A stretch of 64,000 bases of DNA from Streptomyces lavendofoliae (lineage in GTDB: Bacteria; Actinomycetota; Actinomycetes; Streptomycetales; Streptomycetaceae): contig NZ_BMTP01000003.1 in NCBI RefSeq assembly GCF_014649735.1, positions 531,106 through 595,105 on the forward strand. Direction: 5' to 3'. Shown in pieces: positions 16,713 through 26,135 of this stretch. The notes beneath the pieces are model-generated. The model was given only the letters and a program-made list of their open reading frames with translations. It did not search any database and had not been told where the DNA came from. The position numbers and the translations under genes are program-made. Position 1 is the first letter of the stretch. Each line of letters opens with the position of its first letter.

Positions 16713-17855
16713 CTACTTGTCGATGTCGCCGACCACGAAGAAGAACGACCCCAGGATCGCGACCATGTCGGCGACCAGCGTGCCCGGCAGCAGCTCCACC
16801 AGCGCCTGGATGTTGTTGTAGGACGCCGAGCGGAGCTTGAGGCGGTACGGGGTCTTGTCGCCCTTGGAGACCAGGTAGTAGCCGTTGAGGCCGAGCGGGT
16901 TCTCGGTCCAGGCGTAGGTGTGGCCCTCGGGCGCCTTGAGGACCTTCGGCAGCCGCTGGTTGATCGGGCCGGGCGGCAGCTCGGCGAGCCGGTCCAGGCA
17001 GGCGTCGGCGAGGTCCAGAGAGTTGTGGGTCTGCCCCAGCAGGCACTCGAAGCGGGCCAGGCAGTCCCCCTCGGTACGGGTGACGACCTCCAGGGTGTCC
17101 TGGAGGTCCCCGTACGCCAGGTACGGCTCGTCGCGGCGCAGGTCGAAGTCGACGCCGGAGGCGCGGGCGATCGGGCCGCTGACGCCGTACGCGTGCGCGA
17201 TCTCCGGCGACAGGACGCCGACGCCCCGGGTGCGCCCGCGGAAGATCTCGTTGCCGAGGACGAGCCGGTCGTACACGTCCATGCGGGAGCGGACCTCGGC
17301 CACCGCGGCGCGGACCCGGCCGGGCCAGCCGGCCGGCAGGTCCTCCTTGAGCCCGCCGACCCGGTTGAACATGTAGTGCATCCGGCCGCCGGAGACCTCC
17401 TCCATGACGTGCTGGAGGTCCTCCCGCTCCCGGAAGGCGTGGAAGATCGGGGTGATGCCGCCCAGTTCGAGGGGGTAGGAGCCGAGGAACATCAGGTGGT
17501 TGAGGACCCGGTTCAGCTCGGCGAGCAGCGTACGGGTCCACACGGCCCGCTCCGGGACCTCCATGCCCAGCATCCGCTCGACCGCCATGACGACACCGAG
17601 TTCGTTGGAGAACGCCGACAGCCAGTCGTGGCGGTTGGCCAGCATGATGATCTGGCGGTAGTCGCGCGCCTCGAAGAGCTTCTCGGCACCGCGGTGCATG
17701 TAGCCGACCACGGGTTCGGCGTGCCGGATCACCTCGCCGTCCAGGACGAGGCGGAGGCGCAGCACGCCGTGCGTGGAGGGGTGCTGGGGTCCGATGTTCA
17801 GCACCATGTCGGTGCTTTCCGCGGCACCGCCGATGCCGACCGTGGTCTCCGTCAT
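16713..17855 (-). CDS. nuoD2: Orphan NADH-quinone oxidoreductase subunit D paralogue
   Basis: This is a 380-residue homologue of the 49-kDa/NuoD subunit of complex I, which helps form the quinone site next to cluster N2. It is full length: the start contains [12 protein letters not shown], then [30 protein letters not shown], and the C-terminal [19 protein letters not shown]. No other nuo gene is nearby, so it is an orphan copy. Residue 78 is Trp, where complex I subunits usually have the quinone-binding Tyr (bovine Tyr108). Arg55 aligns with the Arg that is dimethylated in mammals (bovine Arg85). The ATG overlaps the upstream methyltransferase stop by 4 bases. Confidence 0.93.
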   Translation of the reverse strand: MTETTVGIGGAAESTDMVLNIGPQHPSTHGVLRLRLVLDGEVIRHAEPVVGYMHRGAEKLFEARDYRQIIMLANRHDWLSAFSNELGVVMAVERMLGMEVPERAVWTRTLLAELNRVLNHLMFLGSYPLELGGITPIFHAFREREDLQHVMEEVSGGRMHYMFNRVGGLKEDLPAGWPGRVRAAVAEVRSRMDVYDRLVLGNEIFRGRTRGVGVLSPEIAHAYGVSGPIARASGVDFDLRRDEPYLAYGDLQDTLEVVTRTEGDCLARFECLLGQTHNSLDLADACLDRLAELPPGPINQRLPKVLKAPEGHTYAWTENPLGLNGYYLVSKGDKTPYRLKLRSASYNNIQALVELLPGTLVADMVAILGSFFFVVGDIDK

Positions 17856-18931
17856 GCCGGACAGTATCCCTCCCCGGGCACCCGCTGGAGCAGCCAGGTG
17901 AAGTCCCCGAGCCCGCCCCGCGCGGTCAGCTCGGCGGCCTCCCCGGCCCGCGCGAGCGCCCGTACGTATCCGGCGGGGTCCGTGCGCGCCAGGTCGAGGG
18001 GCGGCCGGCCGGCCCCGACCCCGAGCCGCCCGAGTGCCTCCCGCTGGGCGACCAGCTCGGTGCCGCCGCCCGCCGCGCCGCCCGCTCCCGCCGCGCCGCC
18101 CGCTCCCGTCCCGCCGGGCCTCCCCGTCCCGCCGGGTGCCCCCGCGGCCACCGCGCCCGCCGCCGCGCAGGCGTCCAGGGCCACATGCGCCGTGATGTCG
18201 CACGACCCGTCCGGCACCGGAGGCACCTCGCGGCCGGCCCGGAAGCCGGTGAGCGAGCCGAACGGGGGCCGGGCGCCCGCCGCATGGGCGTAGTCCACCG
18301 CCACCGCCAGGCCCGCCGCCAGGGTGCCGACCGCCCGGGCCCACGCCGCGTCGCGCGGCCGGCCGATCTCGGCGCGCTCACCCGGCTCCCCCAGCGGCCA
18401 CCAGCGAGCCAGCCACTCGGCGTCCGCGCCCGCCACCGGCGCGCCGAGCCGCTCGGCCCCGTCGGGCGCCACCTCCACGTACCGGGGCGTGCCCGACCCG
18501 TCCGGCTCCGCCACGTCCACCGGGACGTTGTCCAGCCACTCGTTCGCGAAGAGCAGTCCGCGCACCCCGGAAGGCGGCTCCGCCGACCAGGTGACGCGCG
18601 GGTCGAGCCCCTCGGGCCGGGCGGCGCGCTCGACGGCGTACGCCCGTACCCGCAGGCCCGGCGGCACGGCCGCCAGCACCCCGGTCAGCAGCTCGCCCCG
18701 CCCCGCGCCCATGTCGACCAGGTCGACGTCGTCCGTGCCCAGCTCCTCCGCCACCCGCGTCAGGAGCCGGGCCACCGCCCCGGCGAACAGCGGCGAGGCG
18801 TGCACCGATGTGCGGAAGTGCCCTGCGGGTCCCTCGGGGCGCAGGTAGAAGCCGCCGGGCCCGTACAGGGCCGCCTCCGTGGCCTCGCGCCAGCCGCGCC
18901 ACGGGCCGGGTTGACACGTCTCATCATTCAC
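17852..18931 (-). CDS. MidA/NDUFAF7-family SAM-dependent methyltransferase
   Basis: This is a 359-residue protein. Motifs match the MidA (COG1565) family: [17 protein letters not shown] near the N-terminus, the SAM-binding loop [13 protein letters not shown], then a VE pair (AYAVERA), and [12 protein letters not shown], equivalent to the family's ANEFFDALPV. A Gly/Ala-rich low-complexity insert follows at about 255-285. In animals the homologue NDUFAF7 dimethylates an arginine of the 49-kDa complex I subunit. Here the gene is translationally coupled (ATGA) to a homologue of that subunit. The start is uncertain. GTG 18931 is chosen, and an ATG at 19000 would add 23 residues but would run into the divergent promoter. 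Confidence 0.85.
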   Translation of the reverse strand: MNDETCQPGPWRGWREATEAALYGPGGFYLRPEGPAGHFRTSVHASPLFAGAVARLLTRVAEELGTDDVDLVDMGAGRGELLTGVLAAVPPGLRVRAYAVERAARPEGLDPRVTWSAEPPSGVRGLLFANEWLDNVPVDVAEPDGSGTPRYVEVAPDGAERLGAPVAGADAEWLARWWPLGEPGERAEIGRPRDAAWARAVGTLAAGLAVAVDYAHAAGARPPFGSLTGFRAGREVPPVPDGSCDITAHVALDACAAAGAVAAGAPGGTGRPGGTGAGGAAGAGGAAGGGTELVAQREALGRLGVGAGRPPLDLARTDPAGYVRALARAGEAAELTARGGLGDFTWLLQRVPGEGYCPA

Positions 18932-18987
18932 GGGCACCAGTCTCCACCTTGCGGAGTACGCCTCCGCCGCCCGGATCGGCCCTCCGG

Positions 18988-19020
18988 TTGACCCATGCAC
19001 CTATCCGGTTTCCCTACGCT
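18988..19020 (+). promoter_or_regulatory. Candidate promoter of the histidine kinase gene
   Basis: TTGACC (18988-18993) and TACGCT (19015-19020) are separated by 21 bases, longer than optimal. TACGCT ends 7 bases before the GTG at 19028, so the message would be leaderless. Confidence 0.45.
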
Positions 19021-19027
19021 GGGTTAC

Positions 19028-20230
19028 GTGCAGCGCCTTTATGACTTCCTCCGCAGACACCCCACGGGCGTCGACAGTTTCTGGGCTGTGATGCTCCTGG
19101 GGTTCTCCATGCTGTGGGTGGTCCAGGAGCCGGTCGGAGCCGACCCCCGTCCCCTGGCGGCCGGGATCGTCCTGCTCCTGTGCCTGGCGCTCGCGCTGCG
19201 CCGCCGGGCGCCCGAGCGGACGCTGCTGCTCGTGACGGGTATCGGCGTCGCCCAGCTGGCGTTCGACATCCACATCAACCCGGCCGACTTCGCGATGCTC
19301 GTCGTGATCTACACCGTCGCGGCGCAGGGCGACGGCCACCGCTGGGCGTCCCGCCTCGCGCTCGTCGGGGGAGTGAGCGCGGCGCCGCTCGCCCAGGTGC
19401 GCTGGCCCGCCGAGAACGTCTCGGTCCCCGGCAAGGTGTTCTTCACGGTCGTCCTCATCGTGCCGTTCGTCCTCGCCTGGGTGCTCGGCGACTCCATGCG
19501 CACCCGCCGCGCCTACTTCGACCAGCTGGAGGAGCGCGCGTCCCGGCTGGAGCGGGAGCGCGAGGCGCAGGCCAAGGTCGCGGTCGCCGCCGAGCGCGCC
19601 CGCATCGCCCGCGAGCTGCACGACGTCGTCGCGCACAACGTCTCCGTCATGGTCGTCCAGGCCGACGGCGCCGCCTACGTCCTCGACACCTCGCCCGAGC
19701 AGGCGAAACAGGCCCTGGAGACCATCTCCGGCACCGGCCGCCAAGCGCTCGCGGAGATGCGCCGGCTGCTCGGCATCCTGCGTACCGGGGAACCGCAGGA
19801 CTCCGAGGACTACGTGCCCCAGCCGGACGTCCAGCAGATCGAGCACCTGGTCGAGCAGGTCCGCGCCGCGGGCCTCACCGTCGACTTCAAGGTCGAGGGC
19901 ACCGCGCGCCCCCTGCCGAGCGGCGTGGAGCTCACCGCGTACCGCATCGTCCAGGAGGCGCTGACCAACACCCGCAAGCACGGCGGCCCGGACGCCGGGG
20001 CGAGCGTGCGGCTGGTGTACTTCGACGACGGGCTCGGCCTGCTGGTCGAGGACGACGGCCGCGGCGCGGCGCACGAGCTGTACGAGGACGGCGGCGCCGA
20101 CGGCCGGGGGCACGGCCTGATCGGCATGCGCGAGCGCGTCGGTATGGTCGGCGGCACCCTGGACGCCGGGCCCCGGCCGGGCGGGGGTTTCCGGATCAGC
20201 GCCCTGCTCCCGCTCAAGCCCGCCCACTGA
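19028..20230 (+). CDS. Two-component sensor histidine kinase (HisKA_3 type)
   Basis: This is a 400-residue sensor with about five to six N-terminal membrane segments (residues ~15-155), a short coiled linker and the LuxR-partner type of kinase core. The H-box is RIARELHDVVAHNVSVMVVQ with His198 as the phosphorylation site. The ATPase part has an N-box (EALTNTRKHGG), DDGRG and GHGLIGMRERV. There is almost no extracellular domain, so it probably senses within the membrane. The GTG at 19028 is preferred (leaderless pattern). An in-frame ATG at 18995 lies inside the promoter. Its response regulator follows 53 bases later. Confidence 0.93.
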   Translation: MQRLYDFLRRHPTGVDSFWAVMLLGFSMLWVVQEPVGADPRPLAAGIVLLLCLALALRRRAPERTLLLVTGIGVAQLAFDIHINPADFAMLVVIYTVAAQGDGHRWASRLALVGGVSAAPLAQVRWPAENVSVPGKVFFTVVLIVPFVLAWVLGDSMRTRRAYFDQLEERASRLEREREAQAKVAVAAERARIARELHDVVAHNVSVMVVQADGAAYVLDTSPEQAKQALETISGTGRQALAEMRRLLGILRTGEPQDSEDYVPQPDVQQIEHLVEQVRAAGLTVDFKVEGTARPLPSGVELTAYRIVQEALTNTRKHGGPDAGASVRLVYFDDGLGLLVEDDGRGAAHELYEDGGADGRGHGLIGMRERVGMVGGTLDAGPRPGGGFRISALLPLKPAH

Positions 20231-20283
20231 CCCCCCGCCCACTGACCCCCCGCCTCCGTCCCCCGACTTCCCGAAGGAACCCC

Positions 20284-20958
20284 ATGGCCATCCGCGTGAT
20301 GCTCGTCGACGACCAGGTGCTCCTGCGCACCGGCTTCCGCATGGTGCTCGCCGCCCAGCCGGACATGGAGGTCGTCGCGGAGGCGGGCGACGGGGCGGAG
20401 GCCGTCGAGGTGCTCCGCGCCACCGCCGTGGACGTGGTCCTGATGGACGTGCGCATGCCGAGGCTGGACGGCGTGGAGGCCACGCGCCGCATCTGCGCCG
20501 CCCCGCAGGCGCCCAAGGTCCTCATCCTCACCACCTTCGACCTCGACGAGTACGCGTTCTCCGGGCTGAAGGCGGGCGCCAGTGGCTTCATGCTCAAGGA
20601 CGTGCCGCCGGGTGAACTGCTCAGCGCGATCCGCGCGGTGCACAGCGGCGACGCGGTCGTCGCGCCGTCCACGACCCGGCGCCTGCTGGACCGCTTCTCA
20701 CCGATGCTCCCGGTCACCGGCAAGGAGCCGCGCGACAAGACGCTGGAGAAGCTGACCGAGCGGGAGCGCGAGGTCATGATGCTGGTCGCCCAGGGTCTGT
20801 CGAACGGCGAGATCGCGACCCGGCTCGTCCTGTCGGAGGCCACGGTCAAGACCCATGTGGGCCGCATCCTCACCAAGCTGGCGCTGCGCGACCGCGTCCA
20901 GGTCGTGGTCCTGGCGTACGAGACGGGCCTCGTCAGGGCCGGCGGCGGAGCGCACTGA
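20284..20958 (+). CDS. Two-component response regulator, NarL/LuxR type
   Basis: This is a 224-residue regulator. The receiver domain has acidic pocket DD at residues 9-10, phospho-acceptor Asp55 (VVLMDVRMP) and Lys in FMLKDVPP. The C-terminal LuxR helix-turn-helix is LTEREREVMMLVAQGLSNGEIA followed by LSEATVKTHVGRIL. ATG with AAGGA 7 bases upstream. It pairs with the kinase encoded just before it. The 53-base gap contains a short GC-rich direct repeat (the string GACCCCCCGCC occurs twice). Confidence 0.95.
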   Translation: MAIRVMLVDDQVLLRTGFRMVLAAQPDMEVVAEAGDGAEAVEVLRATAVDVVLMDVRMPRLDGVEATRRICAAPQAPKVLILTTFDLDEYAFSGLKAGASGFMLKDVPPGELLSAIRAVHSGDAVVAPSTTRRLLDRFSPMLPVTGKEPRDKTLEKLTEREREVMMLVAQGLSNGEIATRLVLSEATVKTHVGRILTKLALRDRVQVVVLAYETGLVRAGGGAH

Positions 20959-21016
20959 GGCACCGCCTCCGCGGCACCCGGCCCCCGGTCCGCCCACGGG
21001 GGACGGGCGGGGCGGG

Positions 21017-22138
21017 CTAGCGCAGCACCGTCTCCAGGAAGTCGCTGCCGATCCGGGCCACCGCCGCCACGTCCAGCTGGTGCAGGACGTACCGGCCGCG
21101 CCGCCGGGTCGTCACCAGGGACGCCTTCTTCAGCACGGCGAGGTGGCGGGAGACCTCCGGCGGGGTGATGCCGTACGTCTCGGCCAGCTCGCCCGTCGTG
21201 TACGCGGCGCGCGCCAGATGCCGGCACATCCGCATCCGCATCGGATGGGCCAGGGCGTCCATGCGCAGCTGGAGCAGCTCCACGGAGGCCGGGCTCGGCA
21301 GCTCCGGGGCGCCGACCGGGTAGTGGACGACCGGGCGCCAGCCCGGGGCGTGCAGCACCATCAGATGCGGCCAGCCGAAGCTGGAGGGCACGAACGTCAG
21401 CCCCGCCCCGATGGCCGGGTCGGTGGCGCTGGTCCGGCCGTTGGCGAGCTTGTCGACCTCGACCCGCTGCTGGGTGCCGTCCTCGGAGACCCCCAGCGTC
21501 ACGGCGGGTGAGACCGCCCGCAGCGTCTCGGGCAGCCCCTTGCGGCGCAGCAGCTCCGTCTTGTGCCTGGCGTCCGCGGTGAGCGCGGGCACGACCCGGC
21601 GCCAGGTGTCCGCGAAGAACGCCCGGTCGCAGTCCTCGAAGAGCCTGCGCAGCCAGGCGCGTACGCCCGCGGGGTCGGCGAGCAGGCGGCGTGTGAAGTC
21701 CAGCTGCCTCGGGCCCCGGTTGGCGGCCAGCTCCAGGGCCCGCTCCACGCGGACGGGGCCGCCGCCCGCGTACTGCTCGGAGCAGGTGAACTCCAGCGCG
21801 GCCGCGACGAACCGGTCCTCGTCCAGCCGGTCCAGCAGGTCCAGCTCCTCGGCGAGCGTGGCGCCGGTGCGGCCGTCGCCGCCGCGGATGCCGGCGTACG
21901 GCATCAGGATGTCCGAGAAGCTCGTCGTCCAGAGGAAGTCCGCCTCGTGCAGCCGGTCGGCCAGGTCCGGCTTGAGGGCGGCCGAGGTGGCGGTCGCCCA
22001 GCCGTGCAGGCCCGGATGGTGGCCCGGTTCGGCCAGCGCGTGCAGCGCCACGCCCAGCTCGGCGAGGGGCGACGGCTCGAAGACGATGCGCTCGGGCGGC
22101 AGGCCCGTGATGTCGATGATCACGCTCACGTCCCCCAT
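21017..22138 (-). CDS. DUF5937-type regulator with C-terminal ArsR-like winged helix
   Basis: This is a 373-residue protein. The first ~250 residues form the actinobacterial domain usually annotated DUF5937 (function unknown). The C-terminal ~80 residues are an ArsR-like DNA-binding domain (MDALAHPMRMRMCRHLARA, then YTTGELAETYGITPPEVSRHLAVLKKASLV and a basic wing TTRRRGRYVLHQL). No metal-binding Cys pair of classical ArsR sensors is seen. Start at 22138 by length, without a good Shine-Dalgarno. A 7+7-bp inverted repeat lies 30 bases upstream and may be its own operator. Confidence 0.8.
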   Translation of the reverse strand: MGDVSVIIDITGLPPERIVFEPSPLAELGVALHALAEPGHHPGLHGWATATSAALKPDLADRLHEADFLWTTSFSDILMPYAGIRGGDGRTGATLAEELDLLDRLDEDRFVAAALEFTCSEQYAGGGPVRVERALELAANRGPRQLDFTRRLLADPAGVRAWLRRLFEDCDRAFFADTWRRVVPALTADARHKTELLRRKGLPETLRAVSPAVTLGVSEDGTQQRVEVDKLANGRTSATDPAIGAGLTFVPSSFGWPHLMVLHAPGWRPVVHYPVGAPELPSPASVELLQLRMDALAHPMRMRMCRHLARAAYTTGELAETYGITPPEVSRHLAVLKKASLVTTRRRGRYVLHQLDVAAVARIGSDFLETVLR

Positions 22139-22168
22139 GGTGAGGGGTCCGGCGGTGGACCTCGCGCC

Positions 22169-22189
22169 GATTGACCAGGCTCGTCAATC
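22169..22189. promoter_or_regulatory. Inverted repeat, candidate operator of the DUF5937/ArsR regulator
   Basis: GATTGAC (22169-22175) and GTCAATC (22183-22189) form a perfect 7-bp inverted repeat with a 7-base spacer. It stands out in an otherwise GC-rich gap between the regulator gene and a divergent small gene. Confidence 0.5.
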
Positions 22190-22228
22190 CACGGGCGCCG
22201 CGGGACGCGCGGGCGGAGGGTGGCGAAC

Positions 22229-22408
22229 ATGAACGCCCTTCAGCAGCACATGATCGACGCCTACCGGGCCGCCCGGCACGGCGAGGCGCCCCCGCCGCCC
22301 CCGGGCCGGGACGACGTGGCCGCCCTCCGCGCGGCCCGCGAGCACCTGCGCGGCTCCCGTACGGGAGGCGGGTCCACAGGCTGTGGACAGGGAGGTAGCC
22401 GCGCGTGA
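22229..22408 (+). CDS. Small protein of 59 residues, unknown function
   Basis: It begins MNALQQHMIDAYRAARHGE, followed by a proline run and an Ala/Arg helix. The support is a good ribosome-binding site (GGAGGG about 10 bases before the ATG), a plausible amphipathic N-terminal helix, and its divergent place opposite a regulator with a candidate operator between them. I do not recognise a family. The 3' end of the frame covers a palindrome resembling two DnaA boxes. Confidence 0.55.
   Translation: MNALQQHMIDAYRAARHGEAPPPPPGRDDVAALRAAREHLRGSRTGGGSTGCGQGGSRA
22372..22390. promoter_or_regulatory. Palindrome resembling paired DnaA boxes
   Basis: GTCCACAG and CTGTGGAC form a perfect 8-bp inverted repeat around one G. 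Read on the minus strand the right half gives CTGTCCACA, one base from the Streptomyces DnaA box TTGTCCACA. The left half gives GGGTCCACA. DnaA binding is only suggested. Confidence 0.4.
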
Positions 22409-22475
22409 CGCTGGCGTAGCATGACGAGAAATCGTCCGGTACCCCCCGCGGACTGGAACGGAAGGCCGTCGACGC

Positions 22476-23432
22476 GTGAACGCACCCTCACAACCCCGTC
22501 CCGCCCGCCTCGCCGTCGGCGTCGTCGGCGCCGGCCGGGTGGGACCCGCCCTCGCCGCGGCGCTGCGGCTGGCCGGGCACCGCCCCGTGGCCGTCTCGGG
22601 CGTGTCCGACGCCTCCCGCCGCCGCGCCGCCGCCCTGCTGCCCGGCGTGCCGCTCGTGCCGCCCGCCCAGGTCCTCCAGCGCGCCGAGCTGGTGCTGCTC
22701 ACCGTCCCCGACGACGCGCTGCCGGGCCTGGTCCAGGGACTGGCCGAGACCGGCGCCGTGCGCCCCGGGCAGCTCCTGGTGCACACTTCCGGGCGGTACG
22801 GCACCGCCGTGCTCGACCCCGCCCGCCGGGCCGGCGCGCTGCCGCTGGCCCTGCACCCCGCGATGACCTTCACCGGCACGAGCGTCGACGTCGACCGGCT
22901 GGCCGGGTGCTCGTTCGGCGTCACCGCCCCCGAAGAGCTGCGGCTCGCCGCCGAGGCCCTGGTCATCGAGATGGGCGGTGAGCCGGAGTGGATCGAGGAG
23001 GCGGCCCGCCCGCTCTACCACGCGGCCCTCGCCCTGGGCGCGAACCACCTGGTCACCCTGGTGGCCCAGTCCATGGAACTGCTGCGGCAGGCCGGGGTCG
23101 CCGCCCCGGACCGGATGCTCGGCCCCCTGCTGGGCGCCGCCCTGGACAACGCCCTGCGCTCCGGCGACGCCGCCCTCACCGGCCCCGTCGCGCGCGGTGA
23201 CGCGGGCACGGTCGCCGCGCACGTGGCGGAGCTGCGCAAGCACGCCCCCGCCACCGTCGCCGGGTACCTCGCCATGGCCCGGACGACCGCCGACCGCGCC
23301 CTCGCCCACGGCCTGCTCAAGCCCGAGCTCGCGGAGGACCTGCTGGGCGTCCTCGCGGACGGCTCCACCCGCGCGGACGGCCCCGCCGGGACCGACGGCC
23401 CGGCCGGCGCGGAAGGAGACAGCGGCCGATGA
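22476..23432 (+). CDS. Rossmann-like DUF2520 oxidoreductase in the pantothenate/NAD operon
   Basis: This is a 318-residue protein. The N-terminal NAD(P)-binding fold has [17 protein letters not shown]. The C-terminal helical DUF2520 domain has [19 protein letters not shown] and [16 protein letters not shown]. The fold resembles ketopantoate reductase and 6-phosphogluconate-dehydrogenase-like enzymes. It is the first gene of a five-gene operon and overlaps panC by 4 bases, so a role in pantothenate synthesis is likely but unproven. GTG start with GGAAGG upstream. A TAGCAT hexamer at 22417 may be the operon -10. Confidence 0.88.
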   Translation: MNAPSQPRPARLAVGVVGAGRVGPALAAALRLAGHRPVAVSGVSDASRRRAAALLPGVPLVPPAQVLQRAELVLLTVPDDALPGLVQGLAETGAVRPGQLLVHTSGRYGTAVLDPARRAGALPLALHPAMTFTGTSVDVDRLAGCSFGVTAPEELRLAAEALVIEMGGEPEWIEEAARPLYHAALALGANHLVTLVAQSMELLRQAGVAAPDRMLGPLLGAALDNALRSGDAALTGPVARGDAGTVAAHVAELRKHAPATVAGYLAMARTTADRALAHGLLKPELAEDLLGVLADGSTRADGPAGTDGPAGAEGDSGR

Positions 23433-24442
23433 GCCCCGACTTCGAACTGATCCCGACGCGGGACGACCTGGATCACGCCCTCGACCGCTTCGCGCCCCGG
23501 GGCCGCACCGCGGTCGTCATGACCATGGGCGCCCTGCACGAGGGTCACGCCACCCTGGTGCGCGCCGCCAGGGAGCACGTCGGCCGCGACGGGTACGTGC
23601 TGGTCACCGTGTTCGTCAATCCGCTCCAGTTCGGCGCGGGGGAGGACCTCGACCGCTATCCGCGCACCCTGGAGGCCGACCTCGGGACCGCCGAGCGGGC
23701 CGGTGCCAACGCCGTGTTCGCCCCGTCCGCGGACGAGGTCTACCCGGGCGGGGAGCCCCAGGTGCGGATCACCGCCGGCCCCATGGGGGAGCGGCTGGAG
23801 GGCACGTCCCGCCCCGGCCACTTCGACGGCATGCTGACCGTCGTCGCCAAGCTGCTGCACCTCACCCGCCCCGACGTGGCGTTCTTCGGTCAGAAGGACG
23901 CCCAGCAGCTCGCCCTGATCCGGCGCATGGTCCGGGACCTGAACTTCCCGGTCGAGATCGTCGGCGTACCCACGGTCCGCGAGCCCGACGGGCTGGCCCT
24001 GTCCAGCCGGAACCGGTACCTGTCGCCCGCGGAGCGCCGCACCGCCCTGTCCCTGTCCGCCGCGCTGTTCGCCGCCCGTGACCGGCTCGCGGCCCAGACG
24101 GCGCTGCTGGCCCGCGCCGAGACGCTGCCCGCCTCCGAGAGCCGCGCCGAGGCACTGTCCCGGATCGGCGAGGCCCGGGCGGCGGCCGACGCGCACGCGG
24201 TGGCGGCGGCGGTCCCGGGCCGAGGCGCCCACGCGGTTCGGGCGGCGGCCCGCGCGGTACTCGACGAGGCGGCGAAGGCCGACCCGCCGCTGCGCCTGGA
24301 CTACGTCGCGCTGGTGGACCCCGCCGACTTCACCGACGTCCCGGACGACCACAGGGGCGAGGCGGTCCTCGCCGTCGCCGCGAAGGTCGGCGCCACCCGG
24401 CTGATCGACAACCTCCCCCTCACTCTCGGAGCCCCCGCATGA
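23429..24442 (+). CDS. panC: Pantothenate synthetase
   Basis: This is a 337-residue ligase that joins pantoate and beta-alanine using ATP. Signatures are [71 protein letters not shown] and [12 protein letters not shown]. The region ~215-275 has an Ala-rich insert compared with the usual ~280-residue enzyme. It overlaps the DUF2520 gene and nadB by 4 bases each (ATGA). panB and panD are not in the window. Confidence 0.97.
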   Translation: MSPDFELIPTRDDLDHALDRFAPRGRTAVVMTMGALHEGHATLVRAAREHVGRDGYVLVTVFVNPLQFGAGEDLDRYPRTLEADLGTAERAGANAVFAPSADEVYPGGEPQVRITAGPMGERLEGTSRPGHFDGMLTVVAKLLHLTRPDVAFFGQKDAQQLALIRRMVRDLNFPVEIVGVPTVREPDGLALSSRNRYLSPAERRTALSLSAALFAARDRLAAQTALLARAETLPASESRAEALSRIGEARAAADAHAVAAAVPGRGAHAVRAAARAVLDEAAKADPPLRLDYVALVDPADFTDVPDDHRGEAVLAVAAKVGATRLIDNLPLTLGAPA

Positions 24443-26133
24443 CCGGCATACGCCTCCAGGCCCCCGCCCCCGGCTGGTCGATCGACGCCGACGTCGTCGT
24501 GGTCGGCTCCGGGGTCGCGGGCCTGACCGCCGCACTGCGCTGCACGGCCGCCGGGCTGCGTACGGTCGTCGTCACCAAGGCCCGCCTGGACGACGGGTCC
24601 ACCCGCTGGGCGCAGGGCGGCATCGCGGCGGCCCTCGGCGAGGGCGACACCCCCGAGCAGCACCTCGACGACACGCTCGTCGCGGGCGCGGGCCTGTGCG
24701 ACGAGGAGGCCGTACGCCTGCTGGTCACCGAGGGCCCCGACGCGGTGCGCCGCCTGATCGCGACGGGCGCCCGCTTCGACACCGACGACACCGGCACCAT
24801 CGAGCTGACCCGCGAGGGGGGCCACCACCGCCGCCGCATCGCGCACGCGGGCGGTGACGCGACCGGCGCCGAGATCTCCCGCGCCCTCGTCGACGCGGTG
24901 CGCGACCGAGCCGTGCGCACCATCGAGAACGCGCTCGTCCTGGACCTCCTCACGGACGCCGCCGGCCGCACCGCCGGTGTCACCCTGCACGTCATGGGCG
25001 AGGGCCAGCACGACGGTGTGGGCGCCGTGCACGCGCCCGCGGTGGTCCTCGCCACCGGCGGCATGGGCCAGGTCTTCTCCGCCACCACCAACCCGGCCGT
25101 CTCCACCGGCGACGGCGTCGCCCTGGCGCTGCGGGCCGGCGCGGAGGTCAGCGACCTGGAGTTCGTCCAGTTCCACCCCACGGTCCTGTTCCTGGGCCCG
25201 GACGCCGAGGGCCAGCAGCCCCTCGTCTCGGAGGCGGTACGCGGCGAGGGCGCCCACCTGGTCGACGCGGACGGCGTGCGGTTCATGGTCGGGCAGCACG
25301 AGCTGGCCGAGCTCGCACCGCGCGACATCGTCGCCAAGGGCATCATGCGCCGCATGCGCGAGCAGGGCGCCCGGCACATGTACCTCGACGCCCGGCACTT
25401 CGGGGCCGCGATGTGGGAGTCCCGCTTCCCCACGATCCTCGCCGCCTGCCGGGCCCACGGCATCGACCCCGTGACCCGGCCGATCCCGGTCGCGCCCGCG
25501 GCGCACTACGCCTCCGGCGGCGTCCGCACCGACCTGTACGGCCGTACCACCGTGCCCGGGCTGTACGCGTGCGGCGAGGTCGCCTGCACCGGGGTCCACG
25601 GCGCCAACCGGCTGGCCTCGAACTCGCTCCTGGAGGGCCTGGTCTTCGCCGAGCGCATCGCCGACGACATCGCCGCCTCCGGCGCCCGCGCGGGTGACCC
25701 CGTACCGCACCCCGCCCCCAGCGTCCTGCCGCTGCTGGACCCGGACGCCCGGGGCCGCGTCCAGCACGTCATGACCACCGGCGCGGGGGTGCTGCGCTCC
25801 GCCGCCAGCCTCGCGGAGGCCGCCGACGCGCTGGACGCGGTGTACGCCGAGGCGCTGCACGACGGGCCGGGCGGCAACAAGGCCGCCGAACCGGGCGTGG
25901 AGTCCTGGGAGACCACCAACCTCCTGTGCGTGGCCCGCGTGCTGGTCGCCGCCGCGCGCCGCCGTGAGGAGACCCGCGGCTGCCACTGGCGCGAGGACCG
26001 TCCCGACCGCGACGACACCGCCTGGCGCCGCCACCTGGTGGTGCGCCTCGGCCCGGACCGGAGCCTGGACGTCCGGGCCACCGACACCCAAGACTTCCCC
26101 CCGACCGACGCCGACGCCCCCAGGGAGCCGTAA
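24439..26133 (+). CDS. nadB: L-aspartate oxidase
   Basis: This is a 564-residue flavoprotein that oxidises L-aspartate to iminoaspartate, the first step of NAD synthesis. It has the FAD dinucleotide motif [14 protein letters not shown], the succinate-dehydrogenase-like segments [12 protein letters not shown] and [42 protein letters not shown], and the active-site part [15 protein letters not shown] with [19 protein letters not shown]. It is coupled to panC by ATGA and followed by nadC after 2 bases. nadA (quinolinate synthase) is not in the window. Confidence 0.97.
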   Translation: MTGIRLQAPAPGWSIDADVVVVGSGVAGLTAALRCTAAGLRTVVVTKARLDDGSTRWAQGGIAAALGEGDTPEQHLDDTLVAGAGLCDEEAVRLLVTEGPDAVRRLIATGARFDTDDTGTIELTREGGHHRRRIAHAGGDATGAEISRALVDAVRDRAVRTIENALVLDLLTDAAGRTAGVTLHVMGEGQHDGVGAVHAPAVVLATGGMGQVFSATTNPAVSTGDGVALALRAGAEVSDLEFVQFHPTVLFLGPDAEGQQPLVSEAVRGEGAHLVDADGVRFMVGQHELAELAPRDIVAKGIMRRMREQGARHMYLDARHFGAAMWESRFPTILAACRAHGIDPVTRPIPVAPAAHYASGGVRTDLYGRTTVPGLYACGEVACTGVHGANRLASNSLLEGLVFAERIADDIAASGARAGDPVPHPAPSVLPLLDPDARGRVQHVMTTGAGVLRSAASLAEAADALDAVYAEALHDGPGGNKAAEPGVESWETTNLLCVARVLVAAARRREETRGCHWREDRPDRDDTAWRRHLVVRLGPDRSLDVRATDTQDFPPTDADAPREP

Positions 26134-26135
26134 CC

